This document shows, piece by piece, positions 45,776-62,211 of a DNA stretch of 64,000 bases. Source of the stretch: Amphimedon queenslandica (taxonomy: Eukaryota; Porifera; Demospongiae; Haplosclerida; Niphatidae); assembly GCF_000090795.2 (NCBI RefSeq), contig NW_003546260.1, positions 169,276-233,275 on the forward strand, given 5' to 3'. The notes beneath the pieces were generated by a model that searched no databases, was not told the origin of the DNA, and saw nothing but the letters and a program-made list of their open reading frames with translations. A program made the position numbers and the translations under genes. Position 1 is the first letter of the stretch. Each line of letters begins with the position of its first letter.

Positions 45776-45974
45776 CCAAGCATATCTAAACCAAATGAAG
45801 TAAATAATGAATAGAGATCTTACTTTTATTATTAGTTCATTGCTAAAATTTAATGCTAATTTATTTTTATGGTTAATGTTAATACATCATTTTAATTTTG
45901 TTAATGTTAATGACGTCATTTCACCACCCACGTGATAAGCTTTAGCTATTTTCGCCCTTTTCTGCACAACAGGC
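45776..45974. promoter_or_regulatory. Promoter interval of the six-cysteine receptor gene
   Basis: It holds a CRE-like palindrome tgacgtca (45911-45918) and a CACGTG E-box (45929-45934), 41-64 bp before the ATG. Confidence 0.45.
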
Positions 45975-48900
45975 ATGGATGCTGCTTTCCTCCTTCTGCT
46001 GTGCACATTGACCCTCACTGCACAAGTGAACTCTCAAGATTTACCCATTTTTAGATGTCCTACTCCTTCTATGACGAGATCCTGCAATGAGCAGAGAAGC
46101 GAAATATTTTTGGATTCCTGCAATAGCACTCAATGTGTAGAATGTTTAGCAGGCTGTGAAACATCAATCGCCAGCTATGGTACTCGTTGTCCATCAAACG
46201 AGTGTACACTTGGTTTATGTGCTGCTTATGTTTCTCTTACTCGTTTTGCTCCGATGTTGCCTTGCGTTGACACTTATGGCTCAGACTATTGCTCCTTCTG
46301 TGAAAATTGCTCTACCACTGATAGTGGATCTGGGGGTGGCAGTGGAATAATAGATGCAATGTGTGAGTCAAATTATATTTCTTTATTTTGCCGCCTGTTA
46401 CCAAACGGCTCTAATTGTATCAATGATTTTGGTAGTACAGTTTGCAGTTATTGTCAAAATATACAAGCGTTATGCTCTTCGTTATCGCCATCTAGTCTTA
46501 ATTCCACACAAAACGCAACTCTTTGCTCTAATCATGCCAGACTTTGTCTCTTATACGACACTGAGCCCTTCTGTAATTTAACTGCTTCTAATGCCACCTT
46601 CTGTTCTTACTGCAAATATACTGTTAACAACGGAATTTGTCCTCCATTACCAATTTGCTCCAATGACATAGCCTTAACCTGCCGTTTACTTAATAGTGAT
46701 GATAATTGTGATACTCGCATCAATTCTGATTTTTGCCTTGAATGTAAGACTAATTATTCAGACTGTGGTAACATTGAAAATCTTTCTACTTTGCAAAGAA
46801 ATGTTGTTTGTGAATCAGAAACAGCTTTATCTTGTCCGCATACATTGACAAACACAAACTGTTCCAGTGTTTCAACATACACCTGTAACTATTGTCAAGC
46901 AACACAAGACACTTGTTTATATGTGACAGAGTCTGGAAACGGCACCATTCCTTGTAATTCAAACGAAATTGAAATGTGTGCCGTTGATTATGGTTACTTT
47001 CCATGCTACTTGCTAAATGACACAAATTATTGCTCCAACTGTAGCAACTCACTTGCTGCTTGCAACTATCCCTATAGTCAAACATTCATTCCTCCATTTT
47101 GTGAAAGACCTTCATTTCTATCACTGTGCAGCTACTTTGTTGATTATGAGCGTACTAATAACTTACTTTGCTCTCAAGTTTTTTCAAATTATACTTGCAT
47201 TGTGTGTCCATTTGCTACAAGAAACTGTACACAAACTTTCAGCAGTAGTGATGGCCAATCTTTACTTTGCTCCTCTGATTCAATTTCTATTTGTAATGAC
47301 TTTGTTTATTCAGACGGAAGGTGTCTGACGAGTGACAGTGAAATAGATTGTGACTTTTGCTTGCTTCAAAGAATGACATGCAATAATAATACAAATTGCT
47401 CGTCGTGTGATAATGGAAATGAAGGAATGGAATCGTCTGGTAGTAATGAGACGTTAACATGTGATACTTTTGAAGCACTTTATTGTCAGCTGTTATCGAG
47501 TGACATGAATTCCTGTTTCATGAAGTACGATGCAACCCTATGTATAGGTTGTTCATATTACGTAGCACAATGTGGCCCATTGAGTGCTGATAATATAACA
47601 CAAAGTCAACTGGACACTTTATGCATTCAAGAAGCACTCCCCTACTGTGAATTGGCTATAATTACAAACTCATCAAGTTTCTGTGGAGATGATTCTGACT
47701 GTTCGTACTGTTTCATAACTGAGGGTATATGCCACTCCTTTAGCAATGAAACTCTACAAATTTGTGCCAATGCTTCTGCTTTTGGAAACTGTGAGGGTTT
47801 CTTATACTATCCATGCTATACCTTCTTTGATCTTGATTACTGCGACACCTGTAACACTATTGTCACTGCTTGTCCTAACATCAATTATGACTCGCAATAT
47901 ATTCCACAGACATTATGTAGTGACACACAATATCTTTCGTTTTGCAATCAGATAATTATGCAACAAGACTGTGGGAAGGTGTATGGATATGTCATGTGTG
48001 ACTATTGTCAAACTATCAATGCTACATGTCCTAGTGTGTCGCCTGATGATGTTCTCTCATCTTTCAATCAGTTTTGTCTCAATAATTCAGGTACCTGTAC
48101 CCAGTTACTATCATCTGTACAGGATAACCAATGTAACACTACTTATACAAATCAGGACTGTGCTTTCTGTTCTCTTTTGGAATTTCATTGCAATAGATCT
48201 GTCTTTGATCTACCTTGTACAAAGGAGTTCATATTTTTCTGTGATTCTGCCTATAATCAAAATAACTGCGCCATGATGTACCCTGCAGATACATGTCAAA
48301 CTTGCAGTGACTACTTGGCGAGATGTCCTATCATTGAAACCAGTAGTCTTGATCAGTTTTGTGCTTCCGATGCTAGTATTTCTACATGTGGTGCTTACCC
48401 ATATGGCACTGGATGTCAGTCTTATTTTCAAAGCATCAATGTGACTGAGCTGCTGGTAATATGTGACTTTTGCTTATTTTACGGTTATAGTTGTCATGAC
48501 ATTGTATGTAAGGATATAGCACAACAATGTAACAATATAATAACTTATGGTGTGTCTCCTATATTCAATTTCACTGGATCAACCTTCAATCAATCAAATG
48601 ATACAGATCAATGTCTACCATGTTCGGCCGCATATGCCATATGCTTAGAACTGCCAGTAAGTGGAGGGGGTATGGGTAGTGGATCCAGCATTGTTGACAC
48701 CGGTAATAGCATTGGCACTAATAGTTTGCCCTCAAGTTTCCATGCTAGCACACAGTCAGTAGTATACAGCGTATTACCATCATCACTATCTCTTACATCA
48801 ACAGTTCTTGTTGCCTTTTCTACAATCACTTCAGTTGTTAGTGGTACTATTGATAGCCTCAGTGTCACAAAAAGTACTACAGATTTTGGGATAATTGGCT

Positions 48901-50758
48901 TCACCTCTACTGTTATTGAAATGACCAACCCTACTACTGTTATCAGTAGGGACATGGATATCTCCTCTACTGCTAATATCATTAGTATTGTTGACTCATC
49001 TGTAGCTGTCATTTCTCCTACTACTGATATTGTTCCTACTTCAGATACTTTTATAACTTCCTCCATCACTGCCACTGACAATACTACTACTGCTACTTCT
49101 ATAGATATTGCATCTACTAGTTCTACTGCTACTGCTACTTCTATAGATATTGCATCGACTAGTTCTACTGCTACTGCTACTTCTATAGATATTGCATCTA
49201 CTAGTTCTACTGCTACTGCTACTTCTATAGATATTGCATCTACTAGTTTTACTGCTACTGCTACTTCTATAGATATTGCATCTAATAGTTCTACTGCTAC
49301 TGCTACTTCTGTAGATATTGCATCTACTAGTTCTCCTTCCATCAGTAGTCGTACTTCATCCATTGCTTCTCAAACTATCCTTAGCACTATTAGTGAAAGT
49401 ACTAGTGTTGTCAGTTTTATTGAAAGCACTTCATCTGTTTCAAGTAGAAGTACATCTTCCATTAACACTATCTCTGTCACTCCTACCCCTACCACTACTA
49501 GTGCTACTAGTGCTACTCCTCCTGGAACAACCACTAGGACTACTCCATCACCAACAGAATCACCAACCATACCTGTAAGTTTTTAAATTTTGTAACTATT
49601 TTTAATTCTTCAAATTTTATAGACCGGTAATGTTGTAAGCGTTGAAACTCTGAGTGCAGAAGAGGTTCGGAATGCTATTACTTTGCGTTTTAATGGATTA
49701 ACTGTAAGTGAATTCACATGACTCATTTAAAACATAGCCTGTGGCTTGTGCCAGCAGCCTTACCATAAAAAAGTACTGTGCAAATCAGCATATGCTTAGA
49801 TCATTATTAATGAATTCTCTTTTCTTAACAGGTTGAATTGTTCCTTAGTAGAATTTCTGATTTTATACAAGCCATTACATCACTAACTAACAAGGCTCTT
49901 TCTTCAACAAGAAAGCGTCAACAAGCAATAACATCTGATGGGGTGCTGATAGTTGATGGATCATTACAACTTTTATCCAACAATGAGCTAGAAGTTGCTT
50001 TCTTAGTACGTGACACAAGTGGTAATGTGGTGATTGGCAGTACTGTGATACAAGCTATCAGAGCCAACGAAACAAGTTTAACACAATCAGTAAGTAATGC
50101 AATATAATCAGAACTGATATAATTATTATCTTTTATGTTATCATTTTAGGTGGGTGCAACTGGCATAGCTAGAATAACAGAGGGTGTTCCTGAGCATTTA
50201 ACACCAACCCCATCAGTATCAAGTGGTGGGCTCTCTGAAGGGGCAATAGCTGGTATTGTAATTGCAGTTCTAATATTAGTAGCTGTTGTTTTACTTTTGA
50301 TTGCCATTTTTGCTTATTTCTATTCAAAGCATGGAAGAGGCAGAGGAAAGTATATCTTTGCTTCAGAAATAGCTGAAAAGAATTTAAGAACAATGAGCGA
50401 AATTCATGAGAAGGACAGAACAGAAAGTGTGGCAATGCGTCACCTGTCTACTACAGAGCCAACCCCAGGTATTGAAAAGGAAGATAAACCAGCACAGAAT
50501 CAAGAAACTGCATCCCTCAATGTCCCAAAACCTAATGCCAGTAATGGTGAAGCTAGTGCATCTGAAGTTTCAGAAAAAGAAACCAAATCAGTCACAAAAG
50601 AAACTGTGGACTTAAAGAAAGCTGAGCCAGTTGCCACAAAGAAAGATGAAGTACCTAGTGGAGATCAACTACCTGCCAAAGATGAAGGACCTGTGAAAAA
50701 TGCCCAAGATGATGAGGATACTGACAGTGAAGAACAATATGTTATGTATGATTTGTAA
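45975..50758 (+). CDS. Large type I membrane protein with about 17 six-cysteine modules and a mucin-like stalk
   Basis: Exons 45975-49574, 49623-49703, 49832-50089, 50150-50758, all phase 0; 1515 residues. Signal peptide MDAAFLLLLCTLTLTAQVNS. Residues about 28-900: roughly 17 modules of 45-65 residues with the pattern C-x(6-9)-C-...-C-...-C-x2-C-x(5-7)-C, e.g. MCESNYISLFCRLL then CINDFGSTVCSYCQNIQALC. Many N-x-S/T sites. Residues about 930-1200: Ser/Thr-rich stalk with six copies of a 14-residue repeat (TATATSIDIASTSS). Then a possible SEA-like juxtamembrane domain (RKRQQAITSDGVLIVDG; VIQAIRANETSLTQS), one transmembrane helix (AIAGIVIAVLILVAVVLLLI) and a charged tail ending EEQYVMYDL. aataaa at about 50868. 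No known family recognised; probably a sponge cell-surface or adhesion/immune-type receptor. Confidence 0.85.
49085..49336 (+). repeat. Six tandem copies of a 42-bp minisatellite in the mucin-like stalk
   Basis: The unit is actgctactgctacttctat followed by agatattgcatctactagttct. Copies differ by only one or two bases each, so the array is young or homogenised. It lies in frame and encodes TATATSIDIASTSS. The antisense strand is open across it, which makes a long but spurious minus-strand ORF. Confidence 0.95.
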
Positions 50759-51061
50759 AATAGTCACATACACTGTATGAACACTAGTTTCTATGTACAT
50801 GTAGATGCTTAATTGCTTCCTTTTACTTTTTGTCTTTTTTGCAAATTATCTTGCCTTTTTGTTAATAATAAAGAGCTTTCTTTGAATAGCATAATAATAA
50901 TATTAATAAGAACAATAATAATAATAATAACCAAGATCTAAGAAATAACACACATTAATGAAACACTTAATCCATTGCTAACCAAAAAAACAAACTTTTT
51001 AAAAGAAATCAACTCTAAAAGCTATGTCAACATATAAGGAGGAGTTATTGTGTACATCTCA
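50759..51061. terminator. Shared 3' region between converging genes
   Basis: 303 bp separate the stop codons of the receptor gene (+) and CAPZA (-). A poly(A) signal aataaa follows the receptor gene at about 50868. (AAT)n-rich sequence follows. Confidence 0.5.
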
Positions 51062-54000
51062 TTAATTGGATGTCACACCTTTCAGTTCGACACCTAATTT
51101 GTACCCAGCGTGCTTATTCCAGTCAAACTTAGTGCGAGTGACAGGGAGTTGACGACGAAGTGCTTTAAATGTGGTTTGGCTCATAGTTTTATAGTTGTCA
51201 CCAATGGCACTCTACGTGATGATGATAATGATACGTTATGCACATTAAGAAATGCCACCACTGACCTGATAATCACTCTCAGCTTTCTCAATGACTTTAA
51301 TAATAGCTTTGGCAGTACCGTCTTCATTCTATATATAAATAATTGTTATCGTTAAAAGTGATAGTTAATACTCACGGAAGAGTTGAAGGATTCTTTGACA
51401 TCTTTGAACGAAACCAATTGAACATTACCATCCTCATAATAATGTACCTATAGCATGATGCATGAATGAAATCAGGAGAGCTATAATTAATCTGCTTACC
51501 TGGACCTTTATTTCACCTTCCAATTGACCTGAACCACCTGGTGAAAAACTAGCTCGCCACTCTGACCTCCACCGACCATTCCTGTGTAATGATAATGACA
51601 AAGATTAATATGAACTATTTTACAATGTGACTTACCAAAAGTTCTGAGGACTAAATTTGTGATCTTCTAAACAAGCTATTAAATTAATTTTTCCACCTGA
51701 CGATGACCCATAGACCTAAAAATAATAGAAAGGAGTACATATGTACCGTCTATCACTACCATGTACAGCACCAGAACTACTGTGTTAGTAATTTGGTAGG
51801 CAAGTAATGTACATGTACATGTACGGGTTGTATAGAATACAACACCTCATAATAATGGAATGCTGAGACGCATCAAATATCATTGATTTCTGTCATGACC
51901 ATATATGGGCAACTGCTGCAAGAATAAACATAAACTGCATAAACTGTCAACACAAGACTGGTATGATGCATTAAATGCCTTTTCATAACTAACTCTTGGT
52001 CAAAATAAGATTTAAAAGAATCTAAGCATGTTACTCTGTATTAAAAGGTTCATGCATGAAACATGCCATTAAATGTCCATTGAAAATTAAAAAATGAAAG
52101 TTTGAATAAAATAAAAAAGCAACCTTACTGTGACCGGCTTGTATTGATTTCGCTAAACTACCTAAAAACCATTCTAATGGTACTATAACCATGCATTGCC
52201 AAGTCACAACTTTTACACAACCTAGCAGTGGCTTACAGTAACTACTCCATCAGGATAATGCTCTTTGCAATAGGTTTGCAATGCTGAATCAAGAGAAGAA
52301 CGAAACTTTTCTGCAGCCTCATCAACAGAAGTAGGTTGAACATCACTTGCATCCTACAGTTGTCATCAGTTAAGTACTTATATTCATTACCATTGCCGTA
52401 CCTTTCTTAAGTGATCGTATTGAAAGGAGCGCTTTCCTCTTGGATCAAGAAATCTGGAACTGGAGCCATCAACTCTTCCATGCTTTGTAACCAAAACCTA
52501 AGTAATAAAAAGTAAATGAACATCTTAAGCTTTCATGTAGTCACATTAATATTGCTAAATTATTATAAAAGTACAAGTAAAACATCAGATTGCATGGAAC
52601 TACATGTACATGTAGATTTAACTTTAAAATCAAGTTTCTACAATAATTAAAAGATAGGTCTGCCATTTATTTGTATACAATACATGATGCACATAGCTTC
52701 CTTCCTGTTAAGCTATCTGCTGCATTTTAAAATTAATTGCCCGGGTAAAGTTCATCCCAAAGCAGGATGGACTGACTGGCAAAAGTACAGAAATCACTCT
52801 TCAGACAACAGCTCTTCACAGTAAATAACAAAATATAGTTTCTTTAAGCTATTCACATAAACTCATTCTAACATTTCAATAATTTATATAACAGCAATTC
52901 ATGTCAGCAGAATTTACACTCGTGAAATTTGAGTGGCTGGGAGACGCTGATAAACACAACGATCAATTTGCATCAAGTTAGAAACACTGGCTAGCATTGA
53001 AAGTGAAAGAAAACAACACAAACTTATATTTACAATTTCTAAATTGCTAACTAAAAACATGGCACATATGGCTACATGCATTATGGATGTAAGCCTCTTG
53101 ATTTGTAAGATAAAATAATTCATAAACTTTAACTACAGACCAAATGAATAAAATTAAAAGTAGAATTAGTAAAAGAAACATTACACTTACATGTACAAGG
53201 ACTAAGTATGATATAAGTTGTTGTTAAAACTTCAATATGTACATGTACATGTACATGCATGTTCAAAGTTTGCCATATTTAGAGTAAGGAAAGTGTGTGT
53301 GAAACAAAAAAGAAAATATTCATGTAGCTAGTTGGTTAACACATCAAATATGTATCTTTAGACTTACAAAAACAAATAAAAAGACTATACAGCATTATTG
53401 GTTTAAATTGATTAGTGTCATTATTTTAATGCCCGTAAATCCTGGGTCAAGAGGCAAGGTTTAAATGTATAGCCGGCAATAAAGCATTACAGGTAGATGT
53501 ACATGTAGCTACGTACATGCATCATTAACAGCTCTACAGTACATGTACATACATATTCGATGTACATCATTTTAAAAAATATGCAACATATTCTAATTAA
53601 TGCACACAACAAGCCATAACTGTTCCTAGCAATATGAAAGATATTGAAATAAAAAGATTGAATAAATAATACTGTATATACTTGAGGAATATTGTAAACA
53701 CAAAATATAAATTCATAACAAATAAAATGTGCAGATGCACACTTGTTCAAAATGGTATGGCTAATATCAGATGATGGGAGTCAATCTTATTATTAACAAA
53801 TTAAAATTATAATAGGAAATTGTACTATAAGAGTATTGCAAATAATAACACATGTATAATAGGTAACAAATATCAATATTAACAGTACAGTGCACCTGTA
53901 AGTTCAATGCATATGTATGTATTCTATTGTTTTATCTACAAAAATGTCACAGTCTTATGAGGTGGGCATTGGCTGCTGAAGTACTAAACTAAAACCAGAA

Positions 54001-54498
54001 TAATAACAATAATTATTGGAAAAGTATACATTAGTGCAAGTCCTTATATGGAAGTGCATGTAAATCATCAATGTGTTAACTAACTTGCTCCTTGTCAACC
54101 TTAACAGGAGTGAATTGATCCATATTGTATTCACTGAAGGCTCTGTGTACAGCAGAGGGTAAAGAAGAGACAGAAAAGGCACAAAAACATAGAGAAGGGA
54201 AAAATATGTGTAAACACTCTAAACAACAAAATATCAATCATTACTTTGAAGCACCTTCTTTCAGCAAAGTGTCATTATTCAAAAGGACTCTAACATCTGT
54301 AACAGATTTAGGTGACATTAATAGTACTACCAAAAGTATAGTGTGCTGTCCTACCGTTAAATACTTCATTGAACTCTCCAGGTGGTGCGTTCTTTATGAA
54401 TCCAGACGCAATACGTACCTAAGAGAAGGTGTAGAAAGTCAAAGCGCTCTTTATAAGAGCCAGCTAACCTTATCGTTGTCGCTAATACCTTCTGCCAT
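51062..54498 (-). CDS. CAPZA: F-actin-capping protein subunit alpha (CapZ alpha)
   Basis: It caps actin filament barbed ends as a heterodimer with CAPZB. Exons on the minus strand: 54498-54469, 54418-54355, 54296-54245, 54142-54085, 52497-52402, 52353-52237, 51715-51636, 51581-51500, 51447-51376, 51328-51266, 51211-51062. Every junction is phase-consistent and the CDS totals 864 nt (287 residues), against 286 in vertebrates. Recognisable family segments: [70 protein letters not shown], and the C-terminal [20 protein letters not shown]. The 1.6-kb intron 52498-54084 contains tacatg repeats and no other gene. KLHL18 lies 128 bp upstream on the same strand. No anomaly in the coding sequence. Confidence 0.97.
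52498..54084. other. CAPZA intron 4 with (TACATG)n-like microsatellites
   Basis: Runs of gtacatgtacatg occur at 52609-52620, about 53230-53260 and about 53490-53550. No coding sequence on either strand. Confidence 0.6.
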
Positions 54499-54626
54499 TC
54501 TTCAGTTCTTCCCCTAGTCGTGATCACGTGATGAATGCTGCCACGCCTTCTATGAAATTAGGTACGCCCATAATTTTCAATAATAAAATTCTGCCAAAAA
54601 TATAATCTACAGTGTATGAGAGTATG
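54499..54626 (-). promoter_or_regulatory. Compact CAPZA promoter
   Basis: Only 128 bp lie between the KLHL18 stop codon and the CAPZA start. A palindromic tcacgtga (E-box 54525-54530) sits 27 bp upstream of the CAPZA ATG. It must contain both the KLHL18 3' end and the CAPZA promoter unless the transcripts overlap. Confidence 0.45.
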
Positions 54627-57145
54627 TTAAGTGATAACAGCTACACCAACAGCTCCATAATGTTTTCTCATAGGAGGCCCAACAGACCATTCTTCTCGCT
54701 GTATATCATACACTTCAATTGAGCTCATATTAGACACACCGTTATAACCACCAATTGCATATATTTGATTACCAACAGTAACTGCAGCTACTCGGCCTAA
54801 ACAAAGGAGATAAAAACAAATATAATAATTTACATTTGCATTGTAAAGAATTTTCCAAGTCAATCAAAGCACTATAACTTACTTCTGTGATATATCATTT
54901 TAGGAAGCAACTGCCATACATTAGTGGCAGGATCATAACACTCCACAGAGTCCAGGCACTGATGTCCATCATAGCCACCAATACTGATACAATAGTAAAA
55001 ATAAAGTAAATATTTAGATGCATATTTTATATTATTTTTTGATACCTAAAAATTTTTCCCACTGCTGCAGTGACACCTAAACGGCAACGCTGAGAATTCA
55101 TATTAGCAACAAAGACCCACTGCTGTAATTCTGGGTCATATCGCTCAACACTGCTAAATATAGATAAACCATCATGGCCACCTAATTAAAAAATAGAAGC
55201 ATAAAAGTTTTGCAGCCATTACACTACTAATTATTATGAAAAAGAAAATACATGTACATGTACATGTACATGTATATGTAAAAAGTAAGTACGTGTATGT
55301 TTGAGAGAATTTGGTTACTTTGTTGAACAAATTAGGTACTACTTCATTGCTACATGTAAATTATGTATGAATTCTACAATAGCTGGTAAGTGACACAAAC
55401 AACAAGAACAATCAATGGCTATAACTAACCCATAACATATATGCAACCATTCACAACAGCAGCTCCAGGAGCACTACGATTGGTCAGCAATGGCGGGGCC
55501 ATTGTCCATTTGTCATCAGGGACACTATAACTAATGACAAAAAATGAATGCAAGTGGTAATAAACAATGACGACATACACTTCAACAGAATTCAGTGAAT
55601 GAATCCCATCATATCCACCAATGATAAAGATCTGATCTCCAAGAACAGCTACACCCATAGCACTACGACATGTCAACATTGGTGAACATGAGCTCCATTT
55701 CTCCGTCTAGGATTCAGTAAAGTATGCATAACAGACATGACTCAATTAATAATGTTTCTTTACTTGTATGTCATAACATTCCACCACTGATAAACGATTA
55801 ATAGTTCCATCATAGCCACCAAAAACATAAATCTTTCCCTCTAATTCAGCAACACCAACTCTACTCCTTTGGATATCCATTGGCTCTGATATATACCATG
55901 CCCCATCATGTATATCGAACCTGATATATAATGAATAATAAAAGCTAATTCATTATACTTAAGTCCAGTGCAACTGATGCCAAAATATTTTCATACTTTG
56001 GACTACTGATCAAATGTACATGTACAGGTCATGATTACTTTTAATATACATGTACATGTAAGGTGTTGCATACTGTAGTGTTATTAGCTGTACCTTTCAA
56101 CTGAATAGACTGAATTTTCAGTACAACCCAATCCTCCAACAACATAAATGACACCATCTTCAGATATGCTCATTCTTTTTTGCAGTTGACTAGAAGGCAA
56201 CAAATGCTTTCTATCAGTAAGGACATGAGTATATATCAGTATATCATCAATCAGATTTCGACATTGGATATCATTCTGTATGAGGTCATTTCTTAATATT
56301 TTGTCCACCAAAACAGAAGGTGACAACTGTGACATTCGAACATTCGATAAAAGCGAGGTTAAATGAATGATCCTGCTGGATTTATCATGTAGTATCCAAT
56401 TCTTAATAGCATCAAAAACCTCATCTTCTGAATTAACTATGAAAATTAAATGAAAAAAAAACATTTTCTAACCATGTGCTACATTACAATGTTATTTATG
56501 AGGCGTGATCATAACAAGGATTAATTATGTGGGTCAAATATAATTACTTGGCTCCACTTAGGGACACTGTGTGTGCACACAAAACTCACTGTTAAGTTTA
56601 TTATTACTCGTTAAACTGGAAACTTCCTCAAAAGTTAATTCAAGAAACTCATTTTCACAGGTCACCTCAGTGAACCTTGCTAGAGAATAACGCTCTGCTG
56701 CTTCAACCAGAAACTGACAGCTATGCAACCCTGCAAAAGACTTGATCCCCAAACAGTTACTAGGAGAGAGCTGCTGCTTTAGGAAACTTAAACAAGCTGA
56801 CACTAAATGATCAATCTGAAACAAGCTAGCAGCAGATAGCAATGACTGAACATTGTCACTCTTAATTGTTACGTGACCAGTGTAAAATAGTTCAAGTACA
56901 CATTTCAGTGCCACTGGATCCACATCATGCAATATTACTTCACTTTTCTGAGATTCTTCCATCCCTGAACGGAACATAGCAGCAAAGTAGCGACAACAAG
57001 CCACGAGGACAACTTTATGAGCATGAAATTGAGCATCCTCTGTCTTTAATATCACGTCACATAAGTCTTTCTGGTAGTATAGGCTTTTCAAAGCTTTGAA
57101 CGCATCAGAAAAGTGAGTCTTGGGTGAGTGAACAACGTAGGCCAT
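54627..57145 (-). CDS. KLHL18: BTB-BACK-Kelch protein, KLHL18-like
   Basis: Substrate adaptor for Cullin-3 ubiquitin ligase. Exons (minus): 57145-56590, 56436-56094, 55920-55764, 55706-55579, 55530-55430, 55181-55046, 54983-54883, 54796-54627; 1692 nt, 563 residues, in line with vertebrate KLHL18 (574). BTB domain residues about 20-135 (LCDVILKTEDAQFHAHKVVL; YFAAMFRSGMEESQ), BACK about 140-245 (EVFDAIKNWIL), then six Kelch blades with GG doublets (VVGGLG, FGGYDG, IIGGYDG, MGGHDGLSIFSSVERYDP, IGGYDG, AIGGYNGVSNMSSIEVYD). The HDGLSIFSSVE blade and C-terminal blade fit KLHL18 better than KLHL20 or KEAP1. Kelch exon borders tend to fall at blade cores. The neighbour PSMD2 is divergently transcribed from a shared 127-bp spacer. 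Confidence 0.9.
55248..55278. repeat. (TACATG)n microsatellite in a KLHL18 intron
   Basis: Four to five tandem tacatg units. The same word recurs singly or in short runs across 51800-56060, 59200 and 60990. Confidence 0.85.
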
Positions 57146-57272
57146 ACCAGCCAGGAGTAGATGAAGACCAGTCGAGTCGAGTCGACTGACTGACTGAGTC
57201 GAGGCTTTTAAGTTTAGAGGTAAAGGGTTAAAAATAAGCCAATCTAATCACGTGACAATTACAATTATCAAT
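57146..57272. promoter_or_regulatory. 127-bp bidirectional promoter, KLHL18 / PSMD2
   Basis: It contains a tandem gtcgagtcgag / gactgactgact tract (57170-57203) and a tcacgtga E-box (57249-57254), 19 bp upstream of the PSMD2 start. Confidence 0.6.
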
Positions 57273-62172
<4,900 letters not shown>

Positions 62173-62211
62173 TAACTAGTTCATGATACAATACACAGCA
62201 TTTCAGTTTAA

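Noticed and set aside
46786-47085. Minus-strand ORF inside the receptor gene
   Set aside because: Antisense of the Cys-rich coding exon, with no motifs of its own.
48608-49363. 251-codon minus-strand ORF antisense to the receptor stalk
   Set aside because: It is open only because the sense strand is a low-complexity 42-bp Ser/Thr repeat; the translation is a Val/Ala/Glu repeat without family features.
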